Shown here in pieces: positions 14,314 to 23,103 of a stretch of DNA of 34,430 bases. Location of the stretch: positions 1-34,430 of the forward strand of contig JAJPHE010000092.1 of NCBI GenBank assembly GCA_021325435.1. The letters run 5' to 3'. How positions within the stretch are numbered: the first letter of the stretch is position 1; each line of letters opens with the position of its first letter. This DNA comes from Actinomycetota bacterium. GTDB taxonomy: Bacteria > Actinomycetota > Acidimicrobiia > Acidimicrobiales > JAJPHE01. Made by a program: the position numbers and the translations under genes. The notes under the pieces were generated by a model. That model saw only the letters and a program-made list of their open reading frames with translations. It had not been told where the DNA came from and made no database searches.

Positions 14314-14452
14314 CAGCACCTCCTGGGTCGGGCGGACATTCACGACAATCGGTAACTTCCCTAATTGGCGCGTACCCGGCCCCATACCGGTGGAAACGAC
14401 GAAACCCGCCGGTGCGGCGGGGTAGATGACGTCAGCGCGACAAGGGGGGACA

Positions 14453-15313
14453 GTGACTGAGCAGGTGATCGGCAGGGTGGCGGCGCTGTGGCGCTACCCC
14501 GTCAAGTCCATGTACGGCGAGCAGCTGTCGGCTGCGTCGGTGGATCATCGCGGCCTGGCCGGCGACCGGGCCTACGCCGTAGTCGACGTCGAGACCGGCC
14601 AGGTGGCCAGCGCCAAGCGGCCCCGCCAGTGGGGCGGGCTGATGCTGTACTCCTCGACGGTCGTGGACCCCGCCGCCACGCCCCCCGCCGTGCGGGTCAC
14701 CCTGTCCGACGGCTCCGCTTACCTCATCGGGCAGGGCGACGACATTGCGGCCGAGGAAGCGCTGTCGGCGGCGCTCGGTCGCCGGGTCCGGCTGGTGAGC
14801 ACTGCGCCCCAGGGGGCCGAGTTGGAGGAGATCTGGTCGGAGGAGAAAGGTGACGCCCTCTACGGCCCGGTGGTCGACCGCGAGGACGACCAGCCCGTCA
14901 TCCGCTACTCCCCTGCGCTGGGCGCCCCGCCGGGAACGCTGTTCGACTTCTCCGCCGTGCACCTGGTGACCACCAGCTCGCTGCGTTCGCTGGGCATCGA
15001 CGTCGACGTGCGCCGGTTCCGCCCCAACCTGGTCATCCACACCGACGCCGACGGCTTCCCGGAGAACGAATGGGTGGGCCGGTCGCTGCGCGTCGGCGAC
15101 TCACTGACGGTGGAGGGGCTGATGCTCACCATGCGCTGCGTGATGATCACCCTGCCCCAGCCCGACCTGAGCGCCGACCGCTCGGTCATGCGGGCCGTCA
15201 CCGCCAACCGGGTGGAGGTGCCCGGCCTCGGCACCTATCCCTGCCTCGGCCTGTACGCCCGGGTGACCGAGCCCGGAGACATCGCCGCCGGCGACCCGGT
15301 GACGCTGCTCTGA
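14453..15313 (+). CDS. MOSC domain protein
   Basis: The product has about 286 residues. An N-terminal MOSC beta-barrel region (LWRYPVKSMYGEQL) is followed by a MOSC domain with FRPNLVIHT and a late cysteine in MRCVMITLPQPDL. MOSC proteins carry sulfur or act in molybdenum-cofactor-dependent reduction (mARC/YiiM/YcbX type); the electron partner is not visible here. The GTG at 14453 has AAGGGGGG just upstream and is preferred to the ATG at 14426. Confidence 0.88.
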   Translation: MTEQVIGRVAALWRYPVKSMYGEQLSAASVDHRGLAGDRAYAVVDVETGQVASAKRPRQWGGLMLYSSTVVDPAATPPAVRVTLSDGSAYLIGQGDDIAAEEALSAALGRRVRLVSTAPQGAELEEIWSEEKGDALYGPVVDREDDQPVIRYSPALGAPPGTLFDFSAVHLVTTSSLRSLGIDVDVRRFRPNLVIHTDADGFPENEWVGRSLRVGDSLTVEGLMLTMRCVMITLPQPDLSADRSVMRAVTANRVEVPGLGTYPCLGLYARVTEPGDIAAGDPVTLL

Positions 15314-15346
15314 CTCAGCCGCCTGGCAGCTCTCAGGTCGGGCGCC

Positions 15347-16099
15347 TCAAGTTCGCACTCCGGCCGTCATGCCCCCGTCGACCACGAACTCCGACCCCGT
15401 CGAGTACCCGCTCTCGTCCGAGGCGAGGTAGAGGGCGAGCTGAGCGACGTCCTCAGAGGTGGCCAGCCGGCGGATCGGCAGGTTGGCCACCAGCATTTGC
15501 GGGTCGACCCCGAGGTTCCGGTAGGCGTCGAGCATGGGCGTCTCCACGATGCCGGGATGAATGGAGTTCACCCGGATGCCCGCCGGGCCCAGCTCGATGG
15601 CCGCCGTCTTGGTCATCCCCCGCACCGCCCACTTGGTGGAGGCGTAGGCGACGTGGCCGACGGCGCCGATGAGGCCGGCCACCGACGAGATGTTGATGAT
15701 TGACCCACCCCCGCCCGCCTGCATCGGGGCGGCGACGGCCTTCATGCCGAGGAAGACACCGAGCTGGTTGACCTGCACCAGCTTCATGTAGCCCTCGGCG
15801 CTCAACCCGCTGATCGGAGCCACCTCGAGGATGCCGGCGTTGTTCACCAGCACGTCCAGCCGGCCGTGCCTCTCCACGGTGGACCCCACCGCCGCGTCCC
15901 ACGAGGACTCGTCGGTCACGTCGAGGTCGACGAAACCGCCGGCGCCCCCGAGGGACTCGGCCAGCTGGCGGCCCTCGGTGGCAAGGACGTCGCCCACCAC
16001 CACCGACGCCCCCTCCGCGGCGAACAGCCGGGCCTCGGCGGCTCCCATTCCCCGGGCCCCTCCCGATATCAGCGCCACCTTGCCCTCGAGCCTTCCCAT
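15347..16099 (-). CDS. Short-chain dehydrogenase/reductase (SDR)
   Basis: The 250-residue protein is a classical SDR: cofactor loop SGGARGMG (12-19), NNAG (86-89), catalytic Ser138/139 (INISS), Tyr152 and Lys156 (YASTK), and the late IHPGIVETPM loop. Asp37 after the second strand favours NAD over NADP. The ATG at 16099 follows GGGGGGA. The substrate is not defined by sequence; close relatives are often annotated as hydroxysteroid or cyclohexanol dehydrogenases. It is convergent with the MOSC gene and divergent from the RodZ-like gene. Confidence 0.92.
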   Translation of the reverse strand: MGRLEGKVALISGGARGMGAAEARLFAAEGASVVVGDVLATEGRQLAESLGGAGGFVDLDVTDESSWDAAVGSTVERHGRLDVLVNNAGILEVAPISGLSAEGYMKLVQVNQLGVFLGMKAVAAPMQAGGGGSIINISSVAGLIGAVGHVAYASTKWAVRGMTKTAAIELGPAGIRVNSIHPGIVETPMLDAYRNLGVDPQMLVANLPIRRLATSEDVAQLALYLASDESGYSTGSEFVVDGGMTAGVRT

Positions 16100-16183
16100 C
16101 GTCCCCCCCTGCCGCGGCCGCCGCACAGTACGACTCCGGCCCGGCGACGTTTCGACTACGCCCCGTGGTGAGAAGTCTCCCCT

Positions 16184-17116
16184 GTGATCAACTCACCCCA
16201 TCGCTTCGGCGCCGGCTCCGAACTTCCGCCCGCGGTGTGGGTCGGAGTCGCCGCCCGGCTCCGCCAGGCCCGCCGGGCCGTCGGCCTCGAGCCCTCCGAC
16301 GCCGCCCGGGCCATCGAGGTGAGCGTCGAGGACCTGCTCGCCCTCGAGTCGGCCCACCCTGACCGTTTCGCCGACCGGGCCGACGCCCTCTGCTGCCTCT
16401 ACAGCTACTGCTCGCTGCTCGGACTGCCCGCCGAGCGCTTCGTCGACGACGTGGTGGCCGGATGGGAGATGGTCTCGGCCGGAGCGCCTCCGACCGCCGA
16501 TGACACCGCCGCCGTTCCTGCCGTGCGGCCTGCCACTCCCGCCGCCCGGCCTGCCGCCGCCAGGGCCACGGAAGCGGCGGCGGCCGAGTCCTGGTGGGAG
16601 CCGCCCGGCGAGGCCACCGGCCAGCTGCCCGCCGTGGTCGATGAGCCGACCTCGAGCCTGCCGGCCCTTCCCCCCCGCCAGCGTCGCCTCCGCTCGGCCG
16701 TGGCCGCCACCGGGGTGGCCGTGGTGCTGGCCAGCGCCGGGGTGCTCGGTGTGCAGGTGTGGGCGGCGCCGTCGGCCCCGGCTTCCAAGGCGGCGGCCAG
16801 CGCCCCGGCCCCGGCCGCCTCGCTGTTGACCCAGCAGTCGAGCGGCTGGTCGTCGGCCTCGTACTCGTTGGCTACCGCCGGCTTCGTCATCCGGGTCACC
16901 GACCCGTCGCGTCCGTGCTGGCTGCAGATCCGCAGCGACGCCGGCTCGTGGGCCGGCGTGCTGCAACCGGGCGCCAGCGCCATGGTGCGGGCCGACCGCA
17001 CCGCCACGGTGGAGCTGGGGGCCGGCGGCGCGACCGTAGAGGTCCGCAGTGGATCGCACCACCAGCAGCTGCACCCGCAGGAAGCCCCCTACACCTTGAC
17101 GTTCCAGGCGGGGTAA
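16184..17116 (+). CDS. RodZ-like protein (HTH, membrane helix, DUF4115-like C-terminus)
   Basis: The 310-residue protein has a cytoplasmic helix-turn-helix (about 20-95, LRQARRAVGLEPSDAARAIEVS) of the RodZ type and an Ala/Pro-rich linker. A single membrane helix (about 171-193) and an outside domain of the DUF4115 kind (VIRVTDPSRPCWLQIRSDAGSWAGVLQPG) follow. RodZ links MreB to the cell-wall elongation machinery; in bacteria without MreB the role is less clear. The start is a GTG with a weak ribosome-binding site. It opens an envelope-rich part of the window. Confidence 0.82.
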   Translation: MINSPHRFGAGSELPPAVWVGVAARLRQARRAVGLEPSDAARAIEVSVEDLLALESAHPDRFADRADALCCLYSYCSLLGLPAERFVDDVVAGWEMVSAGAPPTADDTAAVPAVRPATPAARPAAARATEAAAAESWWEPPGEATGQLPAVVDEPTSSLPALPPRQRRLRSAVAATGVAVVLASAGVLGVQVWAAPSAPASKAAASAPAPAASLLTQQSSGWSSASYSLATAGFVIRVTDPSRPCWLQIRSDAGSWAGVLQPGASAMVRADRTATVELGAGGATVEVRSGSHHQQLHPQEAPYTLTFQAG

Positions 17117-17123
17117 GCCCCGC

Positions 17124-18083
17124 TCAGCCCCAAACGGCCGCCAGGTCCGAGCGGCCCGGGTCGCCGGCGTGCCCGAGGAGCGGTAGGCCGAGTGCCTCCT
17201 CCACCGTCCGCAGCAACGAGTAGTGGCTGGCGGGGGTGGACACCCTCCGCCCGGCGGGGATCGAAGGCGACAGGGCGAAGGTGAGGACGTGCCCGCCGCC
17301 GCCCCGGTCGTCGCCGCCTTCGGCCTCGTCCCACGTGACGAACACAGCCGCGTCCTTATCCCACGACGGGCTGGAGGTGACCCGCCCCACAAAGCCCTCG
17401 AGCCAGCGGGCGGCCTGGGCCGGGTCGCAGTCGTGGCCGTCGTGGCACAAGTCGGGGGTCACCCAGGCGAACGACGGCAACGAGCCCGGCGGCCCGGACA
17501 GGTCTGCGTACAGCTCGGTCAGCGGGCGGATGCGGCCGCACAGTGAGGGGGAACCCCGCACCTGGCGCACGTAGCGGAACGGGTCGTGCTTGCCGGCGTA
17601 GTTGCCGGTCGAGGACCCGAGCCAGCACGGGGAGGGCAGGCCCTCCATGAACGCGCCCCAGCTGATTCCCGCCGCCGACAGTTGCTGGGCCAGGTCGGGG
17701 CCCGACACGTAGCAGTCGGTGCAGTCCGAGGTGATCCCCCACGTGGAGCCGGTGTCGAGGGCGAGGTAGTTCGGCAGGCTCGGATGGGCGACGGCGTAGT
17801 AGTCGTCGGCCCGGGCGCCCCGCGCCGCCAGGGTGGCGAAGGCCGGCACCGCCGCGTCGTAGCCGAGGTTCTCCATCACCACCAGGACCACGTGGCGCAG
17901 GCGGGGCACCACCGCCGCCGGGGTGGCGGCCGGTGACGACGGGGCTGGCGTCGATGAGGCCGTGGGCGTCGGCTTCGTCGTGGTCGACACCGACGACGCC
18001 GCCCGGCCCCCTCCGGTGGAGCAGGCGGCCAACGCCAGCGCGGCCGCCGCCGTAACCAGGGCCACCGCGCGGAGGCCGGCCAC
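17124..18083 (-). CDS. Lipoprotein phosphoesterase (PF04185-like)
   Basis: The 319-residue protein has a lipobox LALAAC (Cys21), a Ser/Thr/Pro-rich spacer (about 27-60) and a phosphoesterase domain. The domain begins RHVVLVVMENLGYD and contains AVAHPSLPNYLALDTG, TPDLCHDGHDC, TWDEAEGGDD and GGGGHVLTFALSP, the metal and phosphate ligands of acid phosphatase/phospholipase C-like enzymes. It should be anchored outside the membrane. The GTG start is two bases after the stop of the small membrane protein, so they are coupled. Confidence 0.9.
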   Translation of the reverse strand: MAGLRAVALVTAAAALALAACSTGGGRAASSVSTTTKPTPTASSTPAPSSPAATPAAVVPRLRHVVLVVMENLGYDAAVPAFATLAARGARADDYYAVAHPSLPNYLALDTGSTWGITSDCTDCYVSGPDLAQQLSAAGISWGAFMEGLPSPCWLGSSTGNYAGKHDPFRYVRQVRGSPSLCGRIRPLTELYADLSGPPGSLPSFAWVTPDLCHDGHDCDPAQAARWLEGFVGRVTSSPSWDKDAAVFVTWDEAEGGDDRGGGGHVLTFALSPSIPAGRRVSTPASHYSLLRTVEEALGLPLLGHAGDPGRSDLAAVWG

Positions 18084-18085
18084 GC

Positions 18086-18322
18086 TCAGGCCGAGCGCGA
18101 GTCGGGGTAGTCGGAGCTCTCCTCACCCGCCAGCCGGCGGGTATGGCGCACCGACTCCTCGCGAGCGCGGCGCATGGCGGCCCGGGCGGAGTTCGCCCGG
18201 CGGATGGTGCGGCGGGCGTCGTCTTCGACTGCCCGCCGGGCCGCGTAGGCGGCGGACACGATGACAAGAGCGAGGAGAACGACTACGACGAGGGTCACGG
18301 CGAGAGGGATGACCGCACGCAC
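18086..18322 (-). CDS. Small single-pass membrane protein
   Basis: The 78-residue protein has one N-terminal membrane helix (about 4-28, LAVTLVVVVLLALVIVSAAY) and a highly basic cytoplasmic tail rich in Arg and Ala. No family is recognised. It starts with GTG at 18322 about 28 bases after a clear promoter and ends two bases before the lipoprotein phosphoesterase gene, so it heads a two-gene operon. Confidence 0.7.
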   Translation of the reverse strand: MRAVIPLAVTLVVVVLLALVIVSAAYAARRAVEDDARRTIRRANSARAAMRRAREESVRHTRRLAGEESSDYPDSRSA

Positions 18323-18357
18323 GCCGCTCGACAGGGCTTCGGCGCGGTCTACCCCTC

Positions 18358-18385
18358 ACCCTATCGATCACGCCCCTTTCGTCAA
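18358..18385 (-). promoter_or_regulatory. Sigma-70-type promoter of the small membrane protein/phosphoesterase operon
   Basis: On the minus strand TTGACG (18385-18380), a 16-nt spacer and TAGGGT (18363-18358) form a good promoter. The same TAGGGT -10 recurs at 21893 and 30849. Confidence 0.65.
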
Positions 18386-18428
18386 GAGCGACCGGGCCTA
18401 GCGAAGGACGCTGGAGACAGGGGACGGC

Positions 18429-18830
18429 TCAGCGGTGCTCGTGGTACCCGCCCAGGGCGTCCCACGCCGCCTGCACCGTCGCAAAGGTGATGCCCTCCGG
18501 CAGTTGACGGATCAGGGCGAGGACGCGGTCGGGCGCCTCGTCGCCGACGGCCGCGTCCAACAACTGGGTCCGGTCGGCCGGGAACACCGTGCGCGACAGG
18601 TGGCGGGCCAGCTCCGAGCGGGCGTCGATCTCCTCCGGGCTGAGGCCGCCCGGCAGGGCCAGGTCGGGTCGGGCGCCGGGGTCGATCGCCGCCTCGTCCT
18701 CCGAAGGGCTCTCCTGCACCCGCTCCTCGCGGCTGCGCGACTCGACCGGGGCGCCGCGGGTCATCGATGCCGACTGGTGGCTCAGCTCCTCGTCCAGGCG
18801 GGCGGCGTGCTTGGTGGTCTCTCGCTCCAT
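18429..18830 (-). CDS. DUF2795-like protein
   Basis: The 133-residue protein has a polar, charged first half and a C-terminal domain. There, RHLSRTVFPADRTQLLDAA and DRVLALIRQLPEGITFATVQAAWDALGG match the DUF2795 helix pattern seen in many actinobacteria. The function is unknown. It starts at an ATG at 18830 and is followed at 107 bases by the promoter and operon of the small membrane protein. Confidence 0.75.
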   Translation of the reverse strand: MERETTKHAARLDEELSHQSASMTRGAPVESRSREERVQESPSEDEAAIDPGARPDLALPGGLSPEEIDARSELARHLSRTVFPADRTQLLDAAVGDEAPDRVLALIRQLPEGITFATVQAAWDALGGYHEHR

Positions 18831-18942
18831 CGGGTTGCCACTACCCCCGTCGAGCGTCCACCAGTCGCCGTCCCCCGCCCGCCATGCTCTGCCCGGTTAG
18901 AAGCCTCACACCTGCCGGCGCGGCCCGCCGAACCGCCCATAA

Positions 18943-19047
18943 CGACCGGACGGGACTGACCGCTCAACTCAGCGGCGTCGTTGACGAAGCAAGGGGTTGT
19001 CGCGCCCTGGCGACGGCTGGAGCAGCCACTGGGGCTGCTGCCGGTCG
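18943..19047 (+). promoter_or_regulatory. Candidate structured RNA leader of the repeat/hydrolase gene
   Basis: A possible closing stem (CGACCGG 18943-18949 with CCGGTCG 19041-19047) encloses three hairpins: 18960-18964/18971-18975, 18999-19003/19010-19014 and 19021-19027/19033-19039. The ribosome-binding site and TTG start follow within 30 bases. I recognise no known riboswitch class. In such GC-rich DNA short stems arise by chance, so this is tentative. Confidence 0.35.
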
Positions 19048-19076
19048 CGGCCACATCGGATCCCACGAGGACTCAC

Positions 19077-21014
19077 TTGCACCCCTCATCGCGTACTGAG
19101 CCCGAGCCCCTGGTCCTGGCGGACCGTCTCCGCCTGCCCTCCCGCCGCTGGTGGCCCTCGGCCACCGCCGGGCTGGTCGCTCTCGCCGTCGCCCTGGGCC
19201 TGCTACTGCCCCTGGTGGCCACCGCCGTCACCGGGCGGACCGGCCTGCCCGGGGTCGAGCGTCGCGCTGCCGCCACCTTCCTCGGGCCGGCTGGCTGCCT
19301 CGTCACCCAGGGCTGCGGACCGGCCACCACCCACGGTGCCCAGGCCTCCAGTTCGGCGGCGGGGCCGGCCTACGGGCCCGGCTACCGGCTGGCCGGGGCC
19401 GACGGCGGCGTGTTCGCCTTCGGAAACGCCCGCTATCTCGGCGGCATGGGCGGCCAGGGCCTGACCGCCCCCATCGTCGGCCTCGCCAACACCTCCGACG
19501 GCGAGGGCTACTGGGAGGTCTCCTCCGACGGCGGCGTGTTCACCTACGGCGACGCCCGCTACATGGGCGGCATGGGAGGCCAGCGCCTGTCGGCCCCCAT
19601 CGTCGGCATCGCCGCCACCCCCGACAACCACGGCTACTGGCTGGTGTCGCGCGACGGGGGCATCTTCACCTACGGGACCGCCCGCTACATGGGCGGCATG
19701 GGCGGCCAGCGCCTGTCGGCCCCCATCGTCGGCATCGCCGCCACCCCCGACGGCACCGGCTACTGGCTGGTGTCGCGCGACGGGGGCATCTTCACCTACG
19801 GGACCGCCCACTACTACGGGGGCATGGGCGGCCAGCATCTCGCCTACCCGATCGTCGGCATCGCCGCCACCTCCGACGGCACCGGCTACTGGCTGGTGTC
19901 CTCCGACGGGGGCATTTTCACCTACGGGACCGCCCGCTACTACGGCGGCATGGGCGGCCACTGGCTCTCCTCCCCCATCGTCGGCATCGCCGGATCACCC
20001 GACGGCAACGGCTACTGGCTGGCCTCGGCGGACGGTGGCGTCTTCACCTACGGCGACGCCGGCTACTGGGGCGCCCCCGGCGGCTTCCAGCTCAACCGTC
20101 CGGTGACCGCGGTCGCCGCCGGCATCAGCCCGGCGTTCCGCCAGCCCCACGTGGAGGTGGGCGGCCGCTACGGCTTCGACATCTCCTGGCCCCAGTGCAG
20201 CAACCAGACCCTGCCTCCCGCCCACGCCTTCGTGGTCCTCGGGGTCACCGGCGGCCAGGCGTTCACCGCCAACCCCTGCCTCAGCTCGGAGTGGGCCTGG
20301 GCCACCGGCGCCGCCGGGGCGTCGGGCGTCTACGTGAACCTCAACGGCCCCGACGACCTGCCTTCGCCCCGGTCGGCGTCAGGACCGGCCGGCCGGTGCG
20401 CCGACGGCGACCTGGCCTGCGCCGCCTACAACTACGGGGCCAACACCGTCCTCGACGCCTTCGCCACCGCCCAGCACTCCGGCATCGCCGCCCCCATGTG
20501 GTGGCTCGACGTCGAGACGGAAAACACCTGGAGCGACCACACCGACGTCAACGCCCTGGTCATCAAGGGCGCCATCGACGAGCTCCACAAGCACCGCCTG
20601 CTGGCCGGCATCTACTCGACCTCCCTGCAGTACGGGGAGATCGCCGGCGACGCCACCTTCGGCGTGCCCGTCTGGGTGGCGGGCTCACCCGACCTGTCCA
20701 GCGCGGCCAGCTACTGCGCCCGGGGCTTCAACGGCGGGCCAGTGTGGATGGTCCAGACCATGCTCGACTACGACGTCAACTACCTGTGCACCCCCGACCT
20801 GGCCGGTCAGGCCTTCGGAGTGCACCCGCTGCCCACCGCCCCCGCCTGGACGGTGCAGTCGGCCCCCGCCCCGGTGCGGGCGACCATCCTGGCCAACTTC
20901 CGTCCGCCGGCCCCCCCGGCGGCGGCCGCCGGCCGGCCCGCCCCGGCGGCACGGCGTGGGCCGGTCAAGCCGGGCAGCCCGTCGCTCAAGAAGGCAGCCC
21001 GAGCCGCCGACTGA
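19077..21014 (+). CDS. Membrane-anchored repeat protein with DUF1906/GH25-like glycoside hydrolase domain
   Basis: The 645-residue protein has an N-terminal membrane helix (about 27-51), then about six 42-residue repeats (about 102-347) with the motif [15 protein letters not shown] and GGMGG. A C-terminal domain (about 361-585) starts YGFDISWPQC and includes VVLGVTGG, YVNLNGP, WWLDVETENTW and GIYSTSLQYG, as in DUF1906 (Rv2525c-like) and GH25-type TIM barrels. A basic Pro/Ala tail ends it. The protein is probably exported and acts on the cell wall or binds glycans. The TTG at 19077 has GAGGA upstream; the frame is open to a TTG at 18981. Confidence 0.85.
   Translation: MHPSSRTEPEPLVLADRLRLPSRRWWPSATAGLVALAVALGLLLPLVATAVTGRTGLPGVERRAAATFLGPAGCLVTQGCGPATTHGAQASSSAAGPAYGPGYRLAGADGGVFAFGNARYLGGMGGQGLTAPIVGLANTSDGEGYWEVSSDGGVFTYGDARYMGGMGGQRLSAPIVGIAATPDNHGYWLVSRDGGIFTYGTARYMGGMGGQRLSAPIVGIAATPDGTGYWLVSRDGGIFTYGTAHYYGGMGGQHLAYPIVGIAATSDGTGYWLVSSDGGIFTYGTARYYGGMGGHWLSSPIVGIAGSPDGNGYWLASADGGVFTYGDAGYWGAPGGFQLNRPVTAVAAGISPAFRQPHVEVGGRYGFDISWPQCSNQTLPPAHAFVVLGVTGGQAFTANPCLSSEWAWATGAAGASGVYVNLNGPDDLPSPRSASGPAGRCADGDLACAAYNYGANTVLDAFATAQHSGIAAPMWWLDVETENTWSDHTDVNALVIKGAIDELHKHRLLAGIYSTSLQYGEIAGDATFGVPVWVAGSPDLSSAASYCARGFNGGPVWMVQTMLDYDVNYLCTPDLAGQAFGVHPLPTAPAWTVQSAPAPVRATILANFRPPAPPAAAAGRPAPAARRGPVKPGSPSLKKAARAAD
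19380..20115 (+). repeat. Tandem 126-bp coding repeats
   Basis: Repeat boundaries recur exactly every 126 bases (matching sites at 19467, 19593, 19719, 19845, 19971 and 20097). The copies at 19593 and 19719 are almost identical at DNA level, suggesting recent duplication or gene conversion. Each encodes one 42-residue propeller-like blade. Confidence 0.92.
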
Positions 21015-21021
21015 ACTGGCT

Positions 21022-21768
21022 TCAGCCGAGCGACACCAGCCGGCCGAGGCCCACCACCCGCATGCCGGCCTCGAGCTCGGTGGTGACCCACGCCAGCCGG
21101 TCCATCACCAGCAGCACACCGAACGCGCCCATGACCGACACCGACGCGACCGTGACCGCCCGCACCCGGGCCCGCACCCAGGCCATGGCCCCGGCCAGCC
21201 GGCCGAAGGCCAGCCCGGTGGCGAGGAAGGGCAGCCCCAGCCCGGCCGAGTACGCCGCCAGCAGGAGGGCACCCCGGGCCGCTCCTCCCTGGATGGTGGC
21301 GGCGGCCAACACCGAGGCCAGCACCGGGCCGACACACGGCGTCCAGCCGAACCCGAAGGCGACCCCGGCGACGGGGGCGGCGACCGGGCCGAGGCGGGCG
21401 TGAACCGGGTGGAAGCGGGCCTCGCCGTACAGCCGGGGCGCCCGCAGCACCAGCGAGCCGGCCATGAACACGGCCATGGCCAGCACCACGCCGCCGGACA
21501 CCCGGGTGAGCAGCAGGTGATTGGCGAACAGGGCCCGGCCCAGAGTCGTGGCCGACAGGCCCAGCAGCACGAACACCGCCGAGAAGCCGGCCACGAACAG
21601 CCCGGTCTGCCAGGCGATGCGGGCCAGCCGGTCGCCCTGGCGCAGCTCGGCGAGCTCGAGGCCGGTGACCACGGACAGGTAGCCGGGGACGAGGGGCAGG
21701 ACGCAGGGGGACAGGAACGAGGCGATGCCGCCGCCGAAGGCGACCAGATAGCCGGCAGCGCCGCTCAT
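21022..21768 (-). CDS. ccdA: Cytochrome c biogenesis protein CcdA (DsbD membrane domain)
   Basis: The 248-residue polytopic membrane protein carries the two redox cysteines of CcdA in SFLSPCVLPLVPGY (Cys22) and FGWTPCVGPVLASV, with about six membrane helices. It moves electrons from cytosolic thioredoxin to extracytoplasmic thiol-disulfide partners, for cytochrome c maturation or other secreted thiol proteins. The ATG at 21768 has no strong ribosome-binding site; the upstream open frame to 21861 is polar and unlikely. No ResB/CcsB or thioredoxin-like partner lies next to it. Confidence 0.92.
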   Translation of the reverse strand: MSGAAGYLVAFGGGIASFLSPCVLPLVPGYLSVVTGLELAELRQGDRLARIAWQTGLFVAGFSAVFVLLGLSATTLGRALFANHLLLTRVSGGVVLAMAVFMAGSLVLRAPRLYGEARFHPVHARLGPVAAPVAGVAFGFGWTPCVGPVLASVLAAATIQGGAARGALLLAAYSAGLGLPFLATGLAFGRLAGAMAWVRARVRAVTVASVSVMGAFGVLLVMDRLAWVTTELEAGMRVVGLGRLVSLG

Positions 21769-21867
21769 GCTCGACGGGGTCGGGGCCCGGCCACGACCAG
21801 ACGCTACCGACGCCGCGGCCGCCTCGACCACCCGTCCGACGCCCACACGCCCAGGTCGCACCGCGAG

Positions 21868-21898
21868 TTGACACTTTCGAACCGCCCGCTGTTAGGGT
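21868..21898 (+). promoter_or_regulatory. Promoter of the NlpC/P60 gene
   Basis: TTGACA (21868-21873), a 19-nt spacer and TAGGGT (21893-21898) precede the ATG at 21910 by 11 nt. There is no ribosome-binding site, so the transcript is probably leaderless or nearly so. Confidence 0.65.
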
Positions 21899-21909
21899 TT
21901 CGCCCCACC

Positions 21910-23103
21910 ATGTGGCGGAGAAGGGTCTGGCGGGTCGCGCTCGCCGTCGCGACGGGGGTCGTATCCCTCCCGATGGCCCACCCGGTGCCGGCCGCGGCCG
22001 ACGCCGTCACCTCGGCCCGGGCCCAGGCGGCGGCCATCGCCTCCCGGCTCGACGCCCTGGCCCGCCAGGAGATGCAGGCCGACGAGCAGTACAACCAGGC
22101 CCAGATCGCCCTGGCCGCCGCCCAGGCCCGCCAGGCCCGGGCGGCCGCCGCCGTGGCCGAGGCCGCGCAGCAGGTGACGGCCAAGCGGGCCGTGGTGCGC
22201 AAGGTGGCGGTCAACTCCTACATGGGCAGCGGCAGCGCCGGCTCGGTCCAGGTGCTCATGCAGTCGGCGGCCACCCAGCTGATCCTGCGCCAGGGCTACC
22301 TGCAGCAGGTCGTCGACACCCAGCAGACCGCCATCGACGGGCTCCGCCAGGCCGAGGCCAGCCTTTCCCAGCAGCAGTCCCAACTGGCGGCGGCCTCCGC
22401 CCAGGCGTCCCACTCGGTGTCATCCGCCGACGCCAGCCGCCAAGCGATCGCCTCCACCGTGGCCTCCGAGCAGACGCTGCTCAACCAGGCCCAGGGGCGG
22501 TTGGCCACTCTGGTGGCCCAGGCCCAGGCGGCCCAGGCCGCGGCCGCCGCCGCCCGCCAGCGGGCGCTCATCGCCGCCCGGGCCACGGCCCACGCCGCCC
22601 CCTCGGTCGCCACCCGCTCCCAGCCGCTGCCCGCCCGCAGCCCGTCCGGGCTGGGCGGGGGCCCAGGCCCGGCCCCGACCGGCGGCGGTGGAGGCGGGCC
22701 CACCGGCGGGGGCGGGTCGGCCAACCCGAGCCCCGCTGGGCCTCCGCCTCAGGCCGGCGGAGCCTCGGTCGCCGTGCACTGGGCCCAGCAGGAGATCGGC
22801 AAGCCCTACGTCTACGGCGCCGCCGGGCCGGACAGCTTCGACTGCTCGGGGCTCACCATGTACGTGTGGGGCAAGGCGGGCGTGGGCCTGCCGCACTCGG
22901 CCGCCGGGCAGTGGGACGACACCATCCGGGTCTCCTACGCCGACCTGCGGCCGGGCGACCTCGTCTTCTACTACCAGCCGGTCGACCACGTCGGCATCTA
23001 CGTCGGCAACGACACCATGATCGTCGCCGACCACACCGGCACCAACGTGCGCTACGCGTCGATCTGGCGCGACGGCCTCGACGGTTTCGGCCGGGTCAGC
23101 TGA
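21910..23103 (+). CDS. Secreted NlpC/P60 peptidoglycan hydrolase with coiled-coil (RipA-like)
   Basis: The 397-residue protein has a signal peptide (1-31, ending AAADA) and a long Ala/Gln-rich coiled coil (about 32-235). A Gly/Pro linker (about 236-285) and a C-terminal NlpC/P60 domain follow, with Cys312 (FDCSG), His360 (DHVGIYVG) and a third polar residue His375. These enzymes cleave stem peptides between D-Glu and meso-DAP during cell separation; the coiled coil probably serves autoinhibition or recruitment by FtsEX-like partners. The stop codon lies inside the first unit of a 20-bp tandem repeat. Confidence 0.93.
   Translation: MWRRRVWRVALAVATGVVSLPMAHPVPAAADAVTSARAQAAAIASRLDALARQEMQADEQYNQAQIALAAAQARQARAAAAVAEAAQQVTAKRAVVRKVAVNSYMGSGSAGSVQVLMQSAATQLILRQGYLQQVVDTQQTAIDGLRQAEASLSQQQSQLAAASAQASHSVSSADASRQAIASTVASEQTLLNQAQGRLATLVAQAQAAQAAAAAARQRALIAARATAHAAPSVATRSQPLPARSPSGLGGGPGPAPTGGGGGGPTGGGGSANPSPAGPPPQAGGASVAVHWAQQEIGKPYVYGAAGPDSFDCSGLTMYVWGKAGVGLPHSAAGQWDDTIRVSYADLRPGDLVFYYQPVDHVGIYVGNDTMIVADHTGTNVRYASIWRDGLDGFGRVS

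Noticed and set aside
19380-20115. CRISPR-like array from regular repeats
   Set aside because: Repeats are contiguous, in frame and coding, with no spacers and no cas genes nearby. The 20-bp and 15-bp arrays also have no spacers.
19151-21403. 750-codon frame on the plus strand overlapping the repeat/hydrolase gene
   Set aside because: It is an Arg/Pro/Gly-rich out-of-frame reading of a gene with clear conserved domains; GC-rich DNA leaves such frames open.
20807-21874. 355-codon minus-strand frame over ccdA
   Set aside because: It is an out-of-frame shadow; the 21022-21768 frame carries the CcdA cysteine motifs.
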